Below are positions 5,927-14,749 of a stretch of DNA of 48,803 nucleotides, piece after piece. The stretch is taken from the NCBI RefSeq assembly GCF_000971335.1, contig NZ_JZJL01000038.1, forward strand, positions 1-48,803. The letters are read 5' to 3'. Numbering within the stretch: the stretch's first letter is position 1; each line of letters starts with the position of its first letter. The notes below the pieces were generated by a model, which saw nothing but the letters and a program-made list of their open reading frames with translations, searched no databases and had not been told where the DNA came from. Both the position numbers and the translations under genes were made by a program. This stretch comes from Chromobacterium vaccinii (GTDB lineage Bacteria > Pseudomonadota > Gammaproteobacteria > Burkholderiales > Chromobacteriaceae).

Positions 5927-7696
5927 TCAGCGCAGCAGATGCACGCCCTGGTAGAAAACGAAGGACAGCGACCAGGCCAGCAGCACCGACCAGCCGACCG
6001 ACATCGCGGCGAAGCGCCAGCTTTTCGATTCGCGGTGCATCGCCGCCACCGTGGACAGGCAGGGCACGTACACCAGCGTGAAAATCAGGAAGCTCATCGC
6101 CGACACCCAATCCAGATGCTGAACCAGCACCCCGCCCAGACCGGCCTCGGACACGCCGTAGATCACCGCCAGGCTGCCCAGCAGAATCTCCTTGGCGATG
6201 AATCCGAACAGCAGCGCCACCGCCAGCTCGGCGCGTATGCCTATCGGGTCCAGCACCGGCGACAACGCCGCGCCCAGCGCGTAAGCCAGGGTCTTGCCGT
6301 CGCCGGCCGGGATGTGGGTCAGCAGCCAGACCATCACCACGCCGGCCAGGATGAAGGTGGAGGCCAGCCGCAGAAAGGCGCTCACCTCGCCAGCCGCCCG
6401 CGTCAGCATGTGGCGCGCGCCCGGCAGCCGGTATGGCGGCACTTCCAGCAGAAAGGCCTCGTCGCCGCGGTAGCGATGCTTGAACACCCATGCGGTGACG
6501 ATGGCGGCGACGAAAGTCATCAAGTAGAGACCGGACACCACCCACGGCGCCTGGCTCTTGCTGAACAGGATGCCGGCGAAGAACACCACCACCTGCAGCC
6601 GCGCCGAACACAAGGAGAACGGGATCACCAGCATGGTCAGCAGCCGCTGGCTGCGCTCGCGCATCACCCGGGTGCCCATGATGGCCGGCACATTGCAGCC
6701 GAAGCCCATCAGCTGCATCACGAAGCCGCGGCCGTCCAGGCCCAGCCTGGCCATCATCGCGTCGGTGAGAAAGGCGGCGCGCGCCAGGTAGCCGCTGTCC
6801 TCCACCATCGCCATCAGCACGAAGAACACGAACAATATCGGCGCGAAGGTCAGCACCGTGGCCACGCCCTGCCACACGCCGTCCAGCAGCAGGCTCTGCA
6901 GAATGGCCGGCAGCGAGGACACCATAGGCGCCAGCGCATGGTCCTTGACCCAATCCAGGCCGCCGCCCACCGCGTCCTGCAGCGGCGTTCCGATCTGGTA
7001 GGTGAGATTGAACAGCAGCGCCATGAAGGCGAAGAACAGCGGCAGGCCCAGCCACGGATGCAGCAGCCAGCGGTCCACCTTCTCGGAGAGCAGCGTCGGC
7101 AGCACCGGCGGCAGCCGCCAGCAGCCGTCCAGCGCGCGGCGGGCCTGGTCGATGGCGCGCTGCGATTCAGGCACTTGCTCCAGTTGCGCGTGCGCCGCCG
7201 GGTCCGAGCGCGCGGCCAGCCGGTTCAGCGCTTCGTTCAGCCTGGGCCAGCCCTCCATCCGCTTGGCCGACACCAACGCCACCGGCGCGCCCAGCCGCTC
7301 GGCCAACGCCTCCACATCCACGGAAATGCCCAGCAGCCTGGCCTCATCGGCCATATTCAGCGCCACCAGACAAGGCAGGCCGCTGGCGATCACCTGCAGC
7401 GCCAAGGGCAACTGGCGGTCCAACTGGCTGGCGTTGAGCACCAGCACCGCGCCGTCGAACGGCGTGGACAGCAGCACGTCGCGCACCACCGCCTCGTCGT
7501 CGGTATAGCCGGTGAGGTCGTTGACGCCGGGCAGGTCGATCAATTCCACCATCTTGCCGCCCAGCAGCAGGCGCGAGCTGATCAGCTCCACGGTGAGGCC
7601 GGGCCAGTTGCCGACCCGCTGCGACATGCCGGTCAGGCGGTTGAACAAGGTGGATTTGCCGGTGTTGGGCAAGCCTATCAACGCGAAACGCTTCAT
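5927..7696 (-). CDS. feoB: Ferrous iron transport protein B
   Basis: 589 aa; inner-membrane Fe(II) transporter with an N-terminal GTPase. G-domain motifs: GLPNTGKST (G1, residues 8-16), DLPG (G3, about 54) and NMAD (G4, about 114). After a soluble spacer come several membrane segments carrying the two gate motifs: LMGFGCNVPAIMGTR near residue 310 and IPFSLCSARLQVVVFFAG near 335, then a second set after 450. It is shorter than E. coli FeoB (773 aa) but within the range of compact FeoB proteins. Its ATG overlaps the feoA stop by 4 nt (ATGA), so translation is probably coupled. Confidence 0.95.
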   Translation of the reverse strand: MKRFALIGLPNTGKSTLFNRLTGMSQRVGNWPGLTVELISSRLLLGGKMVELIDLPGVNDLTGYTDDEAVVRDVLLSTPFDGAVLVLNASQLDRQLPLALQVIASGLPCLVALNMADEARLLGISVDVEALAERLGAPVALVSAKRMEGWPRLNEALNRLAARSDPAAHAQLEQVPESQRAIDQARRALDGCWRLPPVLPTLLSEKVDRWLLHPWLGLPLFFAFMALLFNLTYQIGTPLQDAVGGGLDWVKDHALAPMVSSLPAILQSLLLDGVWQGVATVLTFAPILFVFFVLMAMVEDSGYLARAAFLTDAMMARLGLDGRGFVMQLMGFGCNVPAIMGTRVMRERSQRLLTMLVIPFSLCSARLQVVVFFAGILFSKSQAPWVVSGLYLMTFVAAIVTAWVFKHRYRGDEAFLLEVPPYRLPGARHMLTRAAGEVSAFLRLASTFILAGVVMVWLLTHIPAGDGKTLAYALGAALSPVLDPIGIRAELAVALLFGFIAKEILLGSLAVIYGVSEAGLGGVLVQHLDWVSAMSFLIFTLVYVPCLSTVAAMHRESKSWRFAAMSVGWSVLLAWSLSFVFYQGVHLLR

Positions 7697-7923
7697 GCCG
7701 CCGCCCTCACCTGAATGTGGCGGGCCAGGCTGCGGCGCAGCAGGAAGCGGGTGGCGCCCACCTCCAGCAGCAGCGGGCCGCCCCAGGGCGCGGCGCGGCG
7801 CAGATGAAAGCGGCAGCCTGGCGTCAGGCCGAAGGCCGCCACGCGGCGAAACGCCTCGTCGCTCAGGTCCAACCGGTCCACGACGCCGCAGGCGCCGGCC
7901 GGAAAGCCATCCAATGACTGCAT
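7693..7923 (-). CDS. feoA: Ferrous iron transport protein A
   Basis: 76 aa; a small cytoplasmic SH3-like partner of FeoB. Typical features: an early GACGVVDRLDL strand, then RRVAAFGLTPGCRFHLRRAAPWGGPLLLEVGATRFLL, where the GLTPG turn corresponds to the usual GLxPG of FeoA. The ATG at 7923 was chosen by family length; the longer ORF upstream is not FeoA-like. It is the first gene of the feoA-feoB-bfr unit, with a Fur-like box over the probable transcription start and an FNR-like palindrome about 70 bp further upstream. Confidence 0.88.
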   Translation of the reverse strand: MQSLDGFPAGACGVVDRLDLSDEAFRRVAAFGLTPGCRFHLRRAAPWGGPLLLEVGATRFLLRRSLARHIQVRAAA

Positions 7924-7934
7924 AGCAATTCCCA

Positions 7935-7953
7935 GATAATGCGAATAGTTTGC
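7935..7953. promoter_or_regulatory. Fur-like box at feoA
   Basis: GATAATGCGAATAGTTTGC, with inverted flanks ATAATGC/GCATTA, matches the Fur consensus at roughly 12 of 19 positions. It lies 12 bp upstream of feoA and just downstream of the probable -10, a repressing position. Confidence 0.6.
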
Positions 7954-7956
7954 ATT

Positions 7957-7962
7957 AGTATA
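7957..7962 (-). promoter_or_regulatory. Candidate feoA -10 element
   Basis: TATACT on the minus strand. A transcription start near 7950 would place the FNR-like site at about -70 and the Fur-like box over the start. No good -35 is seen, as expected for an activator-dependent promoter. Confidence 0.45.
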
Positions 7963-8013
7963 TCGAAGCTCCTGCCGCCGGCCTGCGGCATATTGCCGCA
8001 ATCCGCCTGGCGC

Positions 8014-8027
8014 TTGACCTCGGTCAA
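8014..8027. promoter_or_regulatory. FNR/ANR-like box upstream of feoA
   Basis: TTGACCTCGGTCAA is a perfect palindrome (16 bp with the outer C/G) of the FNR form TTGAY-N4-RTCAA. It is centred about 70 bp upstream of the probable feoA start, a class I activator distance. E. coli feo is FNR-activated. dcd lies on the other side but is a less likely target. Confidence 0.6.
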
Positions 8028-8149
8028 GCCCGCCTCCCCTTCGCGCAACGCCCCGGCGCTTGCGCCCTGCGGATTTCAGCCACCCGACATGGCGCGAAGC
8101 GGGTAAAATCCCGGGCATCGCACACATCGACACTAACGGGCCTACGACC

Positions 8150-8722
8150 ATGAGCATCAAATCGGACAAGTGGATACGCCGGATGGCGGAAGAACAGGGC
8201 ATGATCGCGCCGTTCGAGTCCAACCAGGTGAAAATGGCCGCCGACGGCCAGAAGCTGATCTCCTACGGCACCTCCAGCTACGGCTACGATATCCGCTGCG
8301 CCGACGAATTCAAGGTGTTCACCAACATCAACAGCACCATCGTCGACCCGAAAAACTTCGACCCCAACTCTTTCGTCGAAGTGTCGGGCAAGGGCTACTG
8401 CATCATTCCGCCCAACAGCTTCGCGCTGGCGCGCACGGTGGAATACTTCCGCATTCCGCGCAGCGTGCTGACCGTCTGCCTGGGCAAGTCCACCTACGCC
8501 CGTTGCGGCATCATCGTCAACGTCACCCCGTTCGAGCCGGAATGGGAAGGCTATGTGACGCTGGAGTTCTCCAACACCACGCCGCTGCCGGCCAAGATCT
8601 ACGCCAACGAGGGCGTGGCCCAGGTGCTGTTCTTCGAGTCGGACGAAGTCTGCGACGTGTCCTACAAGGACCGCGCCGGCAAGTACCAGGGCCAGGTGGG
8701 CGTCACGCTGCCGCGCCCCTGA
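8150..8722 (+). CDS. dcd: dCTP deaminase
   Basis: 190 aa; deaminates dCTP to dUTP, the main source of dUMP for thymidylate synthesis. Matches Dcd throughout: [15 protein letters not shown] at the start, [13 protein letters not shown] near residue 40, [21 protein letters not shown] near 85-105, [23 protein letters not shown] near 115-135 (catalytic Glu in the EPEWEG region), and the C-terminal [19 protein letters not shown] that closes over the triphosphate. The ATG at 8150 gives the usual length (about 188-193 aa); the upstream in-frame extension is not conserved. Monocistronic, with a terminator at 8742. Confidence 0.96.
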   Translation: MSIKSDKWIRRMAEEQGMIAPFESNQVKMAADGQKLISYGTSSYGYDIRCADEFKVFTNINSTIVDPKNFDPNSFVEVSGKGYCIIPPNSFALARTVEYFRIPRSVLTVCLGKSTYARCGIIVNVTPFEPEWEGYVTLEFSNTTPLPAKIYANEGVAQVLFFESDEVCDVSYKDRAGKYQGQVGVTLPRP

Positions 8723-8741
8723 GCCAGCGGAAGCGCGCGAG

Positions 8742-8768
8742 AAAAGGATGGCTTCCGCCATCCTTTTT
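8742..8768 (+). terminator. dcd terminator
   Basis: GGATGGC-TTCC-GCCATCC followed by five T. Confidence 0.9.
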
Positions 8769-8823
8769 GTTTGCGCCGCGCGCAAAAGCCGCTCGCAATT
8801 TCCGGCATCTGTTCTAGGCTAAA

Positions 8824-8862
8824 CAAAGGGTTAGCTGACATCCCGGTTGTGCCGACCCTTTG
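8824..8862. repeat. 8-bp inverted repeat before gpx
   Basis: CAAAGGGT (8824-8831) and ACCCTTTG (8855-8862) enclose a 23-nt loop, followed by ACAGCAAGCTGT, itself a short hairpin. It lies in the 270-nt stretch between dcd and gpx and may be an operator or a structured 5' UTR. No gene is seen in this stretch. Confidence 0.35.
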
Positions 8863-8992
8863 CACAGCAAGCTGTTTCTTCTTGGGGCGTCGCGGTTCCC
8901 CCTTGCCGCTGCGCCCCCTTTTTATGCTCCGTCCGCTTGCCAGCCCGCCGCGCTGAAGCCATCATCGTTTTTTGTTCTCCCCCTTGTCATCC

Positions 8993-9469
8993 ATGAACAT
9001 CTACGACTTCACCTTCCGCCGCCTGGACGGCGGCGAACAGGCGATGGCCGATTACCGCGGCCGCGTGCTGCTGCTGGTCAACACCGCCAGCCGCTGCGGC
9101 TTCACCCCCCAGTACGCCGGCCTGGAGACACTGCACCGCCGCTTCGGCGAGCAGGGACTGACGGTGATAGGCTTTCCCTGCAACCAGTTCGGCGAGCAGG
9201 AACCTGGCGCCGCCGCCGAGATCGGCGCCTTCTGCCAGAAAAACTACGGCGTGGATTTCGCGATGGCCGACAAGATAGAGGTCAACGGCGCCGGCGCCCA
9301 TCCGCTGTGGCAATACCTGAAACGACAGAAACGCGGCCTGCTGGGCCGGCCGGTGCGCTGGAACTTCAGCAAGTTCCTGGTGGACCGCAAGGGACGCGTG
9401 GTGGCGCGCTTCGCCCCGTTAACCCGGCCGGAAAAACTGGCAGCCAGGATCGAAGCGCTGCTGCAATGA
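8993..9469 (+). CDS. gpx: Glutathione peroxidase family protein
   Basis: 158 aa; a thioredoxin-fold peroxidase that reduces hydroperoxides with glutathione or thioredoxin. Family blocks: LLVNTASRCGFTPQYAGLE with the peroxidatic Cys near residue 36, GFPCNQFGEQEPG near 64-76 (second Cys, and the Gln of the catalytic tetrad), and WNFSKFLVDRKG near 123-134 (catalytic Trp and Asn). It uses Cys, not selenocysteine. The ATG at 8993 gives the standard N-terminus MNIYDFTF; an in-frame Met 7 codons upstream has no better RBS. Confidence 0.93.
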   Translation: MNIYDFTFRRLDGGEQAMADYRGRVLLLVNTASRCGFTPQYAGLETLHRRFGEQGLTVIGFPCNQFGEQEPGAAAEIGAFCQKNYGVDFAMADKIEVNGAGAHPLWQYLKRQKRGLLGRPVRWNFSKFLVDRKGRVVARFAPLTRPEKLAARIEALLQ

Positions 9470-9473
9470 AAAG

Positions 9474-9492
9474 AGCCGGGCGCTGCCCGGCT
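9474..9492 (+). terminator. Hairpin after gpx
   Basis: AGCCGGGC-GCT-GCCCGGCT, a perfect stem right after the gpx stop but with a poor T-tract (CCGTTG). It may be a weak terminator for gpx or for the convergent gene at 9532. Confidence 0.5.
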
Positions 9493-9531
9493 CCGTTGCC
9501 GCCTGTATGGCGGCGCTGCGGGTCTACCCGC

Positions 9532-9819
9532 CTATGCGCATGAATCGATGTGGCGTTTGGCGATCTCCGCCAACAGATCCAGATCGTCGTCCAGATGTTC
9601 CTGGATATCCATCAACGCCGCGCGCAATACCGCCGCGGCCAGTTCAGACTGATCTCCGTTGAACACATGGGCCAGCGCCCTCAATTCGCGGCATGCGGTG
9701 ATGTCCAGCGGCACCTCCAGCCTGCGCACCACCGTCAGCTCCAACTCGGCTGCCGCATCCGGGCAAGCCGCGCGCTGGGCTTCCAGCTCCGCCAACAAGG
9801 TTTTCAAGGCCAGTCCCAT
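9532..9819 (-). CDS. Small hypothetical protein, possible ribbon-helix-helix fold
   Basis: 95 aa, unrecognised. It consists of an N-terminal amphipathic helix (LALKTLLAELEAQRA), a short strand VVRRLEVPLD near residues 29-38, then two helices (ITACRELRALAHVF and SELAAAVLRAALMDIQEHLDDDL) and an acidic C-terminal helix. A strand followed by two helices is compatible with a ribbon-helix-helix/CopG-like dimer, but this is only a structural guess. The ATG at 9819 follows GGGGAGGG, better than the ATG 9 codons upstream. It is convergent with gpx; the next gene in the same direction (10097) is 277 bp upstream. Confidence 0.6.
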   Translation of the reverse strand: MGLALKTLLAELEAQRAACPDAAAELELTVVRRLEVPLDITACRELRALAHVFNGDQSELAAAVLRAALMDIQEHLDDDLDLLAEIAKRHIDSCA

Positions 9820-10096
9820 TCCGCCCTCCCCTGCTCTCTCGTTCATCTTCGCCGGGTCCTGCCCGACCCCTGCGGCCTGTGCCTTTCCGCGCCCGCCGAC
9901 CGCCTGCAGGGCCCGGTCGTTTCATTCGTGGGGCCTAGGCGTCCCCGTTGTCCTGCCTCCGCCAGCGCGCCCTGGCAGCAGGCAATAACGGGCCATCCAG
10001 GCGTCGCCAAACCCGCGACTCGAGCGCCGACGGCGCCCGCCATCATGGCGGCGAAAGACTCTTTGAGCATAGGCCAAAGTCCGGCAAAAAACCGCG
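9820..10096. other. 277-nt gap without a recognised gene
   Basis: GC-rich. The only structure seen is a short CGCCATCATGGCG inverted repeat near 10040. Reading frames here do not look like proteins. It presumably contains the promoter of the gene at 9532 and the 3' end of the aphA transcript. Confidence 0.5.
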
Positions 10097-11128
10097 TCAG
10101 CCGCGCGCCTCGAAACCAGCCAGCACATTGACCACATTGGTCCCGATCGGCCCCACCGCGTAGCCGCCCTCCAGACAGAACAGCGTCGGCAGTTTCAGCC
10201 CTGCCAGCCGCGCGCCCAGGGTGACGAAATCGGGAGAGTCGAGCTGGAAGCGCGAGATCGGATCGCCGCGATAGGTGTCCACGCCCAGCGATACCACCAG
10301 CGCCTCGGCGCCGAAGCGGGCGATCTGATCCAGCGCGCAGTCCAGCGCGATAAACCATGTGCTGACGCAGGAACCGGCCGGCAGCGGGAAGTTGAAGTTG
10401 TAGCCCAGCCCCTCGCCTTCGCCCTTTTCATCGGCGAAGCCGAGGAAGAACGGGTACTCGGTGCGCGGATCGCCGTGTATCGACAGGAACAGCACGTCGG
10501 CGCGGCGGTAGAAGATGTCCTGAGTGCCGTTGCCGTGGTGGTAGTCGACGTCCAGCACCGCCACCTTGCGCATGCCGCTGTCGCGCAGCGCCTGGGCGGC
10601 GATGGCGGCGTTGTTGAGGAAGCAGTAGCCGCCGCAGTAATCGAAAGCCGCGTGGTGGCCGGGCGGCCGGGTCAGCGCGAACGCCGCGCGCTCGCCGCCG
10701 ATCAGCCTATCGGCCCCGGTCAGCGCGGTATCGGCGGCCGCGGTCGCCGCCGCCCAGGTGCCGGCGGTGATCGGCGTGCCGCAATCCATCGAGTAATAGC
10801 AGAGCTGGCCTTCCACGTGATCGGGGATGGCCTCCCTCAGGCGGCGGACCTGCCACATCTTCGGCAGCGCGTCATAGTCGCGGCCCATGTCGCTCCAGCG
10901 CTGCCAGGCGGTTTCCAGGAAGTGCGCGTAGTCGGCGTCGTGCACGCGCAGGATGGGATCCAGGCCGTGGCGGCGCGGATGGATGATGTCGCCCAGCTCG
11001 CGCTCGCGGACGGCGGCCAGCACCATGTCGGCGCGGGACGGGGTTTCGAAACAGGGTTTGAGAGTGCCGTCGATCAGCTCGGACTGGCCGTGCTGCAGGC
11101 GGTGGGAATCGGAATAGACGGTGAGCAT
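10097..11128 (-). CDS. aphA: Acetylpolyamine amidohydrolase (histone deacetylase family)
   Basis: 343 aa; a zinc hydrolase that removes acetyl groups from acetylated polyamines. It matches the Mycoplana-type acetylpolyamine amidohydrolase across its length as I remember it: SDSHRLQHGQSELIDG at the start, HDADYAHFLETAWQRW near residue 65, ARPPGHHA-type TRPPGHHAAFDYCGGYCFLNN near 155-175 (His pair), VAVLDVDYHHGNGTQDIFY near 190-208 (zinc Asp/His), SLGVDTYRGDPISRF near 280 (zinc Asp), and LEGGYAV near 320 (transition-state Tyr). The substrate-entry loop spacing fits polyamine enzymes rather than general HDAC-like proteins. The start at 11128 (MLTVYSDSH) gives family length. No polyamine genes lie nearby. 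Confidence 0.88.
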   Translation of the reverse strand: MLTVYSDSHRLQHGQSELIDGTLKPCFETPSRADMVLAAVRERELGDIIHPRRHGLDPILRVHDADYAHFLETAWQRWSDMGRDYDALPKMWQVRRLREAIPDHVEGQLCYYSMDCGTPITAGTWAAATAAADTALTGADRLIGGERAAFALTRPPGHHAAFDYCGGYCFLNNAAIAAQALRDSGMRKVAVLDVDYHHGNGTQDIFYRRADVLFLSIHGDPRTEYPFFLGFADEKGEGEGLGYNFNFPLPAGSCVSTWFIALDCALDQIARFGAEALVVSLGVDTYRGDPISRFQLDSPDFVTLGARLAGLKLPTLFCLEGGYAVGPIGTNVVNVLAGFEARG

Positions 11129-11222
11129 GGCGTTCTCCCGCAGAGGAATGCCTTATGCTCCCGCCATGGCGCCGCGTGGTCAAACATTGATGGGCGCGAA
11201 CTTGCGCCAGGACAAGCGCCGC

Positions 11223-11630
11223 TCAGGCCACCAGGCCGGACACGTAATACCAGCGGCCGTCTTCGCACAGGAAACGGCTGGTCTCATGCATGCGCTCGGC
11301 CTTGCCGCCCACCTTGCAGCGGGCGACAAACTCCACCACGCCCTCCCCGTCCGCCTCCAGGCCCGCTTCGCAGCGCTTCACCTCCAGGCCTATCCACTTC
11401 ACCACGCCTGCGTCCTCGTCCAGATGCAGCGCCTCCGGCCGGGTGGACGGATGCCAGGTGGCCAGCAGGTAAGCCTCCAGCCCCAGCGCGTAGGCGCTGT
11501 AGCGCGAACGCATCAAGGCCTGCGCGGTCGGGGCCGGCGGCGCATCCGGGCCAAGGTAGCGGCCGCAGCAGGCCGCCAGTTCGCCGCCGCCGCAGGGGCA
11601 GGCGGCGTTCGCGTGTTTCTTCGGCTTCAT
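11223..11630 (-). CDS. ychJ: YchJ/UPF0225 family protein with SEC-C zinc motif
   Basis: 135 aa. The N-terminal CPCGGGELAACCG (about residues 11-23) is a SEC-C-type zinc-binding motif. It is followed by ALMRSRYSAYALG near 45 and LLATWHPSTRP near 62, both hallmarks of the YchJ family, then a NTF2-like sheet with FVARCKVGGKAERMHETSRFLCEDGRWYYVSG at the end. Function is not established. Its ATG overlaps the stop of the upstream lipoprotein gene by one base (TGATG), so translation is probably coupled. Confidence 0.88.
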   Translation of the reverse strand: MKPKKHANAACPCGGGELAACCGRYLGPDAPPAPTAQALMRSRYSAYALGLEAYLLATWHPSTRPEALHLDEDAGVVKWIGLEVKRCEAGLEADGEGVVEFVARCKVGGKAERMHETSRFLCEDGRWYYVSGLVA

Positions 11631-12103
11631 CAGTAACCCAGAGGCGGCAGACCGTACAGCTTGAGCAGGAAATTGGAGAACGCCGGATCGGCCGGCTTGG
11701 GCGAGTATTTGGGCCAGCGCCGCATCCATTCGCGCAGATGCGCTTCCAGCTTGGCGCGGAAAGCGTCGGAATCGATGCGGCCGGCGTCGCGCTCCACCGT
11801 CAGCTGGCGGTAGACGGCGAAGTTGTCGTTGTCGACCGGATTGCCGCCGGCGATGCGCAGCCGGGCGGCGTTCATCTGGTCGGCCGCCGCGGTGCGGGTC
11901 AGTTCACCCGACTTGACCTTGTCGGCCAGCCGGTTGGCTTCGGCCAGCAACTGGTCCACCTTGCCGGACGCGCGCGGCGGGGCCGATTGCGCCGGCCGGG
12001 ACGAGGCGCCGGAGCCGGAATGGATGGGCACGCCCAGCTGCTGCAGCGCGCTGCAAGCGGTCAGCGAGCCCAGCAGGGAGAAAGCGATGAGCTGTCTTTT
12101 CAT
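11630..12103 (-). CDS. Predicted lipoprotein, unknown function
   Basis: 157 aa. A lipoprotein signal peptide (MKRQLIAFSLLGSLTAC) has its lipobox Cys at residue 17, then a Ser/Pro/Ala-rich linker (about 20-47), then a helical domain with KVDQLLAEANRLADKVKSG and a C-terminal LREWMRRWPKYSPKPADPAFSNFLLKLYGLPPLGY. Asp at +2 is absent (Ser), so outer-membrane sorting is expected. I do not recognise the family. The ATG at 12103 was chosen because it starts the signal peptide; MAAMKRQ 3 codons upstream is also possible. It is the first gene of a two-gene unit with ychJ. Confidence 0.8.
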   Translation of the reverse strand: MKRQLIAFSLLGSLTACSALQQLGVPIHSGSGASSRPAQSAPPRASGKVDQLLAEANRLADKVKSGELTRTAAADQMNAARLRIAGGNPVDNDNFAVYRQLTVERDAGRIDSDAFRAKLEAHLREWMRRWPKYSPKPADPAFSNFLLKLYGLPPLGY

Positions 12104-12195
12104 GGCGGCCATTGTAGCCCGCCCTGCCCGCGCGCCGTCAACGGCAAACGTATTGCGATCGATTGCGGGCGAGGACAAGAGACGGGCTGCCGGCG

Positions 12196-13128
<933 letters not shown>

Positions 13129-13157
13129 GATCTTATTCCTCATCCTGCTAAAATGAC

Positions 13158-13179
13158 GATGCCGATATTCCACGGCATC
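13158..13179. promoter_or_regulatory. Palindrome upstream of cysK
   Basis: GATGCCG-N8-CGGCATC, an uninterrupted 7-bp-arm inverted repeat 30-51 bp before the cysK ATG. An operator or a short 5'-UTR hairpin is equally possible; it has no T-tract. Confidence 0.45.
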
Positions 13180-13370
13180 ATAATCAATACAATGCGGGCG
13201 ACCTAATATTGTTTGCTTATATCCAGCAAACCAAACTCCGGCTACCCTCTCTAACCCGCCGCGCATCCGCCCGCGGCCGGCCCGGAAACAGGCCCGGCGC
13301 CGCTGCGGAGAAAACGCCGGCGGACTCAAACCGCTTTGTTATAGTCAATGCAAACACAGGCAAGGTTCAT

Positions 13371-14240
13371 ATGCCCACTCAGGAAACCCTGATCCCGCTG
13401 TCCGGCTGGCGGCGCAAACTGTACATCGTCATCTACGAGGCCGACACCCGCGCCGGACGCATTTTCGACATGGCGCTGATCGCCGCCATCCTGCTCTCCG
13501 TCGCCTGCGTGATGCTGGAAAGCGTGTCGTCGATACGCCAGCGCTACGGCACGCTGCTGACCGTGCTGGACTGGCTGTTCACCCTGCTGTTCACCATCGA
13601 GTACGCGCTGCGGCTGATCTGCGTGCACAAGCCGATGCGCTATGTGAAGAGCTTCTTCGGCATCATCGACCTGCTGTCCATCCTGCCGCTCTACCTCGGC
13701 CTCTTCATCCCGGAAAGCCGCTTCCTAGCCGACGTGCGCATCCTGCGCCTGCTGAGGATGTTCCGCATCCTCAAGCTCAGCCGCCACCTGGGCGAGGCGG
13801 CCCAACTGCGCAAGGCGCTGATGGCCAGCCAGCGCAAGATCACCGTGTTCCTGGTGACCGTGGTGCTGCTGGTGATCGTGCTGGGCACGCTGATGTATGT
13901 GATCGAGGGCCCCGAGCACGGCTTCACCAGCATCCCGATCAGCATCTACTGGGCCATCGTCACGCTGACCACCGTCGGCTTCGGCGACATCACGCCGAAA
14001 ACGCCGCTGGGACAGGCGCTGGCCAGCCTGGTGATGATCACCGGCTACGGCATCATCGCGGTGCCCACCGGCATCGTCAGCGCCGAGATCGCCCGCAGTT
14101 CCCCGCCCGAGCCTTCCGAAAACCGCTCCGCCACCCGGCTGTGCCCGCATTGTTTCAGCGAGGGGCATGACTGGGACGCCCGCCACTGCAAGCACTGCGG
14201 CGGCCAGCTGCCGCGCCCGGCCAAGGGCGAGGTCAGCTAG
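13371..14240 (+). CDS. Kv-type potassium channel protein with C-terminal zinc ribbon
   Basis: 289 aa. Six hydrophobic segments: S1 [16 protein letters not shown] (about 35-50), S2 [20 protein letters not shown] (65-85), S3 [18 protein letters not shown] (97-115), an S4-like arginine-rich helix [16 protein letters not shown] (about 123-138), S5 [18 protein letters not shown] (about 163-180), a pore loop with selectivity filter TVGFGD (about 205-210), and S6 [20 protein letters not shown]. After S6 comes an unusual short cytoplasmic tail with two CPHC/CKHC pairs ([19 protein letters not shown]), a rubredoxin-like zinc ribbon. The ATG at 13371 gives an ordinary short N-terminus. The stop TAG overlaps the convergent macrodomain gene stop as CTAG. 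Confidence 0.88.
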   Translation: MPTQETLIPLSGWRRKLYIVIYEADTRAGRIFDMALIAAILLSVACVMLESVSSIRQRYGTLLTVLDWLFTLLFTIEYALRLICVHKPMRYVKSFFGIIDLLSILPLYLGLFIPESRFLADVRILRLLRMFRILKLSRHLGEAAQLRKALMASQRKITVFLVTVVLLVIVLGTLMYVIEGPEHGFTSIPISIYWAIVTLTTVGFGDITPKTPLGQALASLVMITGYGIIAVPTGIVSAEIARSSPPEPSENRSATRLCPHCFSEGHDWDARHCKHCGGQLPRPAKGEVS

Positions 14241-14749
14241 GCGTCGAACGCCCGCCGGTAAGCCTCCTGCGCGCGGGCGTCGAAAGCCACCAGCCTCACC
14301 TCGCGCAGGCCATGGGGCTGGCCGGACAGCCAGGCCCTCAGCTCGCCGATCGCCAAAACGCAGGCGGCCTCCAACGGATAGCCGTAAACGCCGCAGCTGA
14401 TCGCGGGAAACGCGATGCTGGCCACGCCATGGCGCGCGGCCAGCTCCAGGCTGTTGCGGTAGCAGGCCGCCAGCAGCTCCGGCTCGCCCTCTCCCCCGCC
14501 CTGCCATACCGGCCCCACGGTGTGGATCACGTAGCGGGCGGGCAGCAGATAGCCATCGGTCAGCCGCGCCTCGCCGGTCGGGCAGCCGCCCAGCAGGCGG
14601 CAGGCGGCCAGCAGGCCCGGGCCCGCCGCCCGATGGATGGCGCCGTCCACCCCGCCGCCGCCCAGCAGGCTGTTGTTGGCGGCATTGACGATGGCGTCCA
14701 CCTTCATGCTGGTGATGTCGCCCTGAACGCATCGCAGCAAATCTTCCAT
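14237..14749 (-). CDS. ymdB: Macrodomain protein, O-acetyl-ADP-ribose deacetylase type
   Basis: 170 aa; hydrolyses O-acetyl-ADP-ribose and can remove ADP-ribose from proteins. Conserved: [19 protein letters not shown] near residues 7-25 (adenine-binding Asp and catalytic Asn), [16 protein letters not shown] near 27-42 (Gly-rich loop and catalytic Asp), [13 protein letters not shown] near 75, and [12 protein letters not shown] near 113-124 (diphosphate loop). The order and sequence closely follow E. coli YmdB. The ATG at 14749 follows AAAGGAGACGAT; an upstream extension is not conserved. It is convergent with the channel gene; the two share the bases CTAG at their stops. Confidence 0.9.
   Translation of the reverse strand: MEDLLRCVQGDITSMKVDAIVNAANNSLLGGGGVDGAIHRAAGPGLLAACRLLGGCPTGEARLTDGYLLPARYVIHTVGPVWQGGGEGEPELLAACYRNSLELAARHGVASIAFPAISCGVYGYPLEAACVLAIGELRAWLSGQPHGLREVRLVAFDARAQEAYRRAFDA

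Noticed and set aside
5891-7714. 607-aa ORF on the plus strand across feoB
   Set aside because: Arg/Gln/His-rich shadow with no protein-like motif; feoB on the minus strand is unambiguous.
10030-10060. Terminator for aphA at the CGCCATCATGGCG repeat
   Set aside because: Short stem and no T-tract on the relevant strand.
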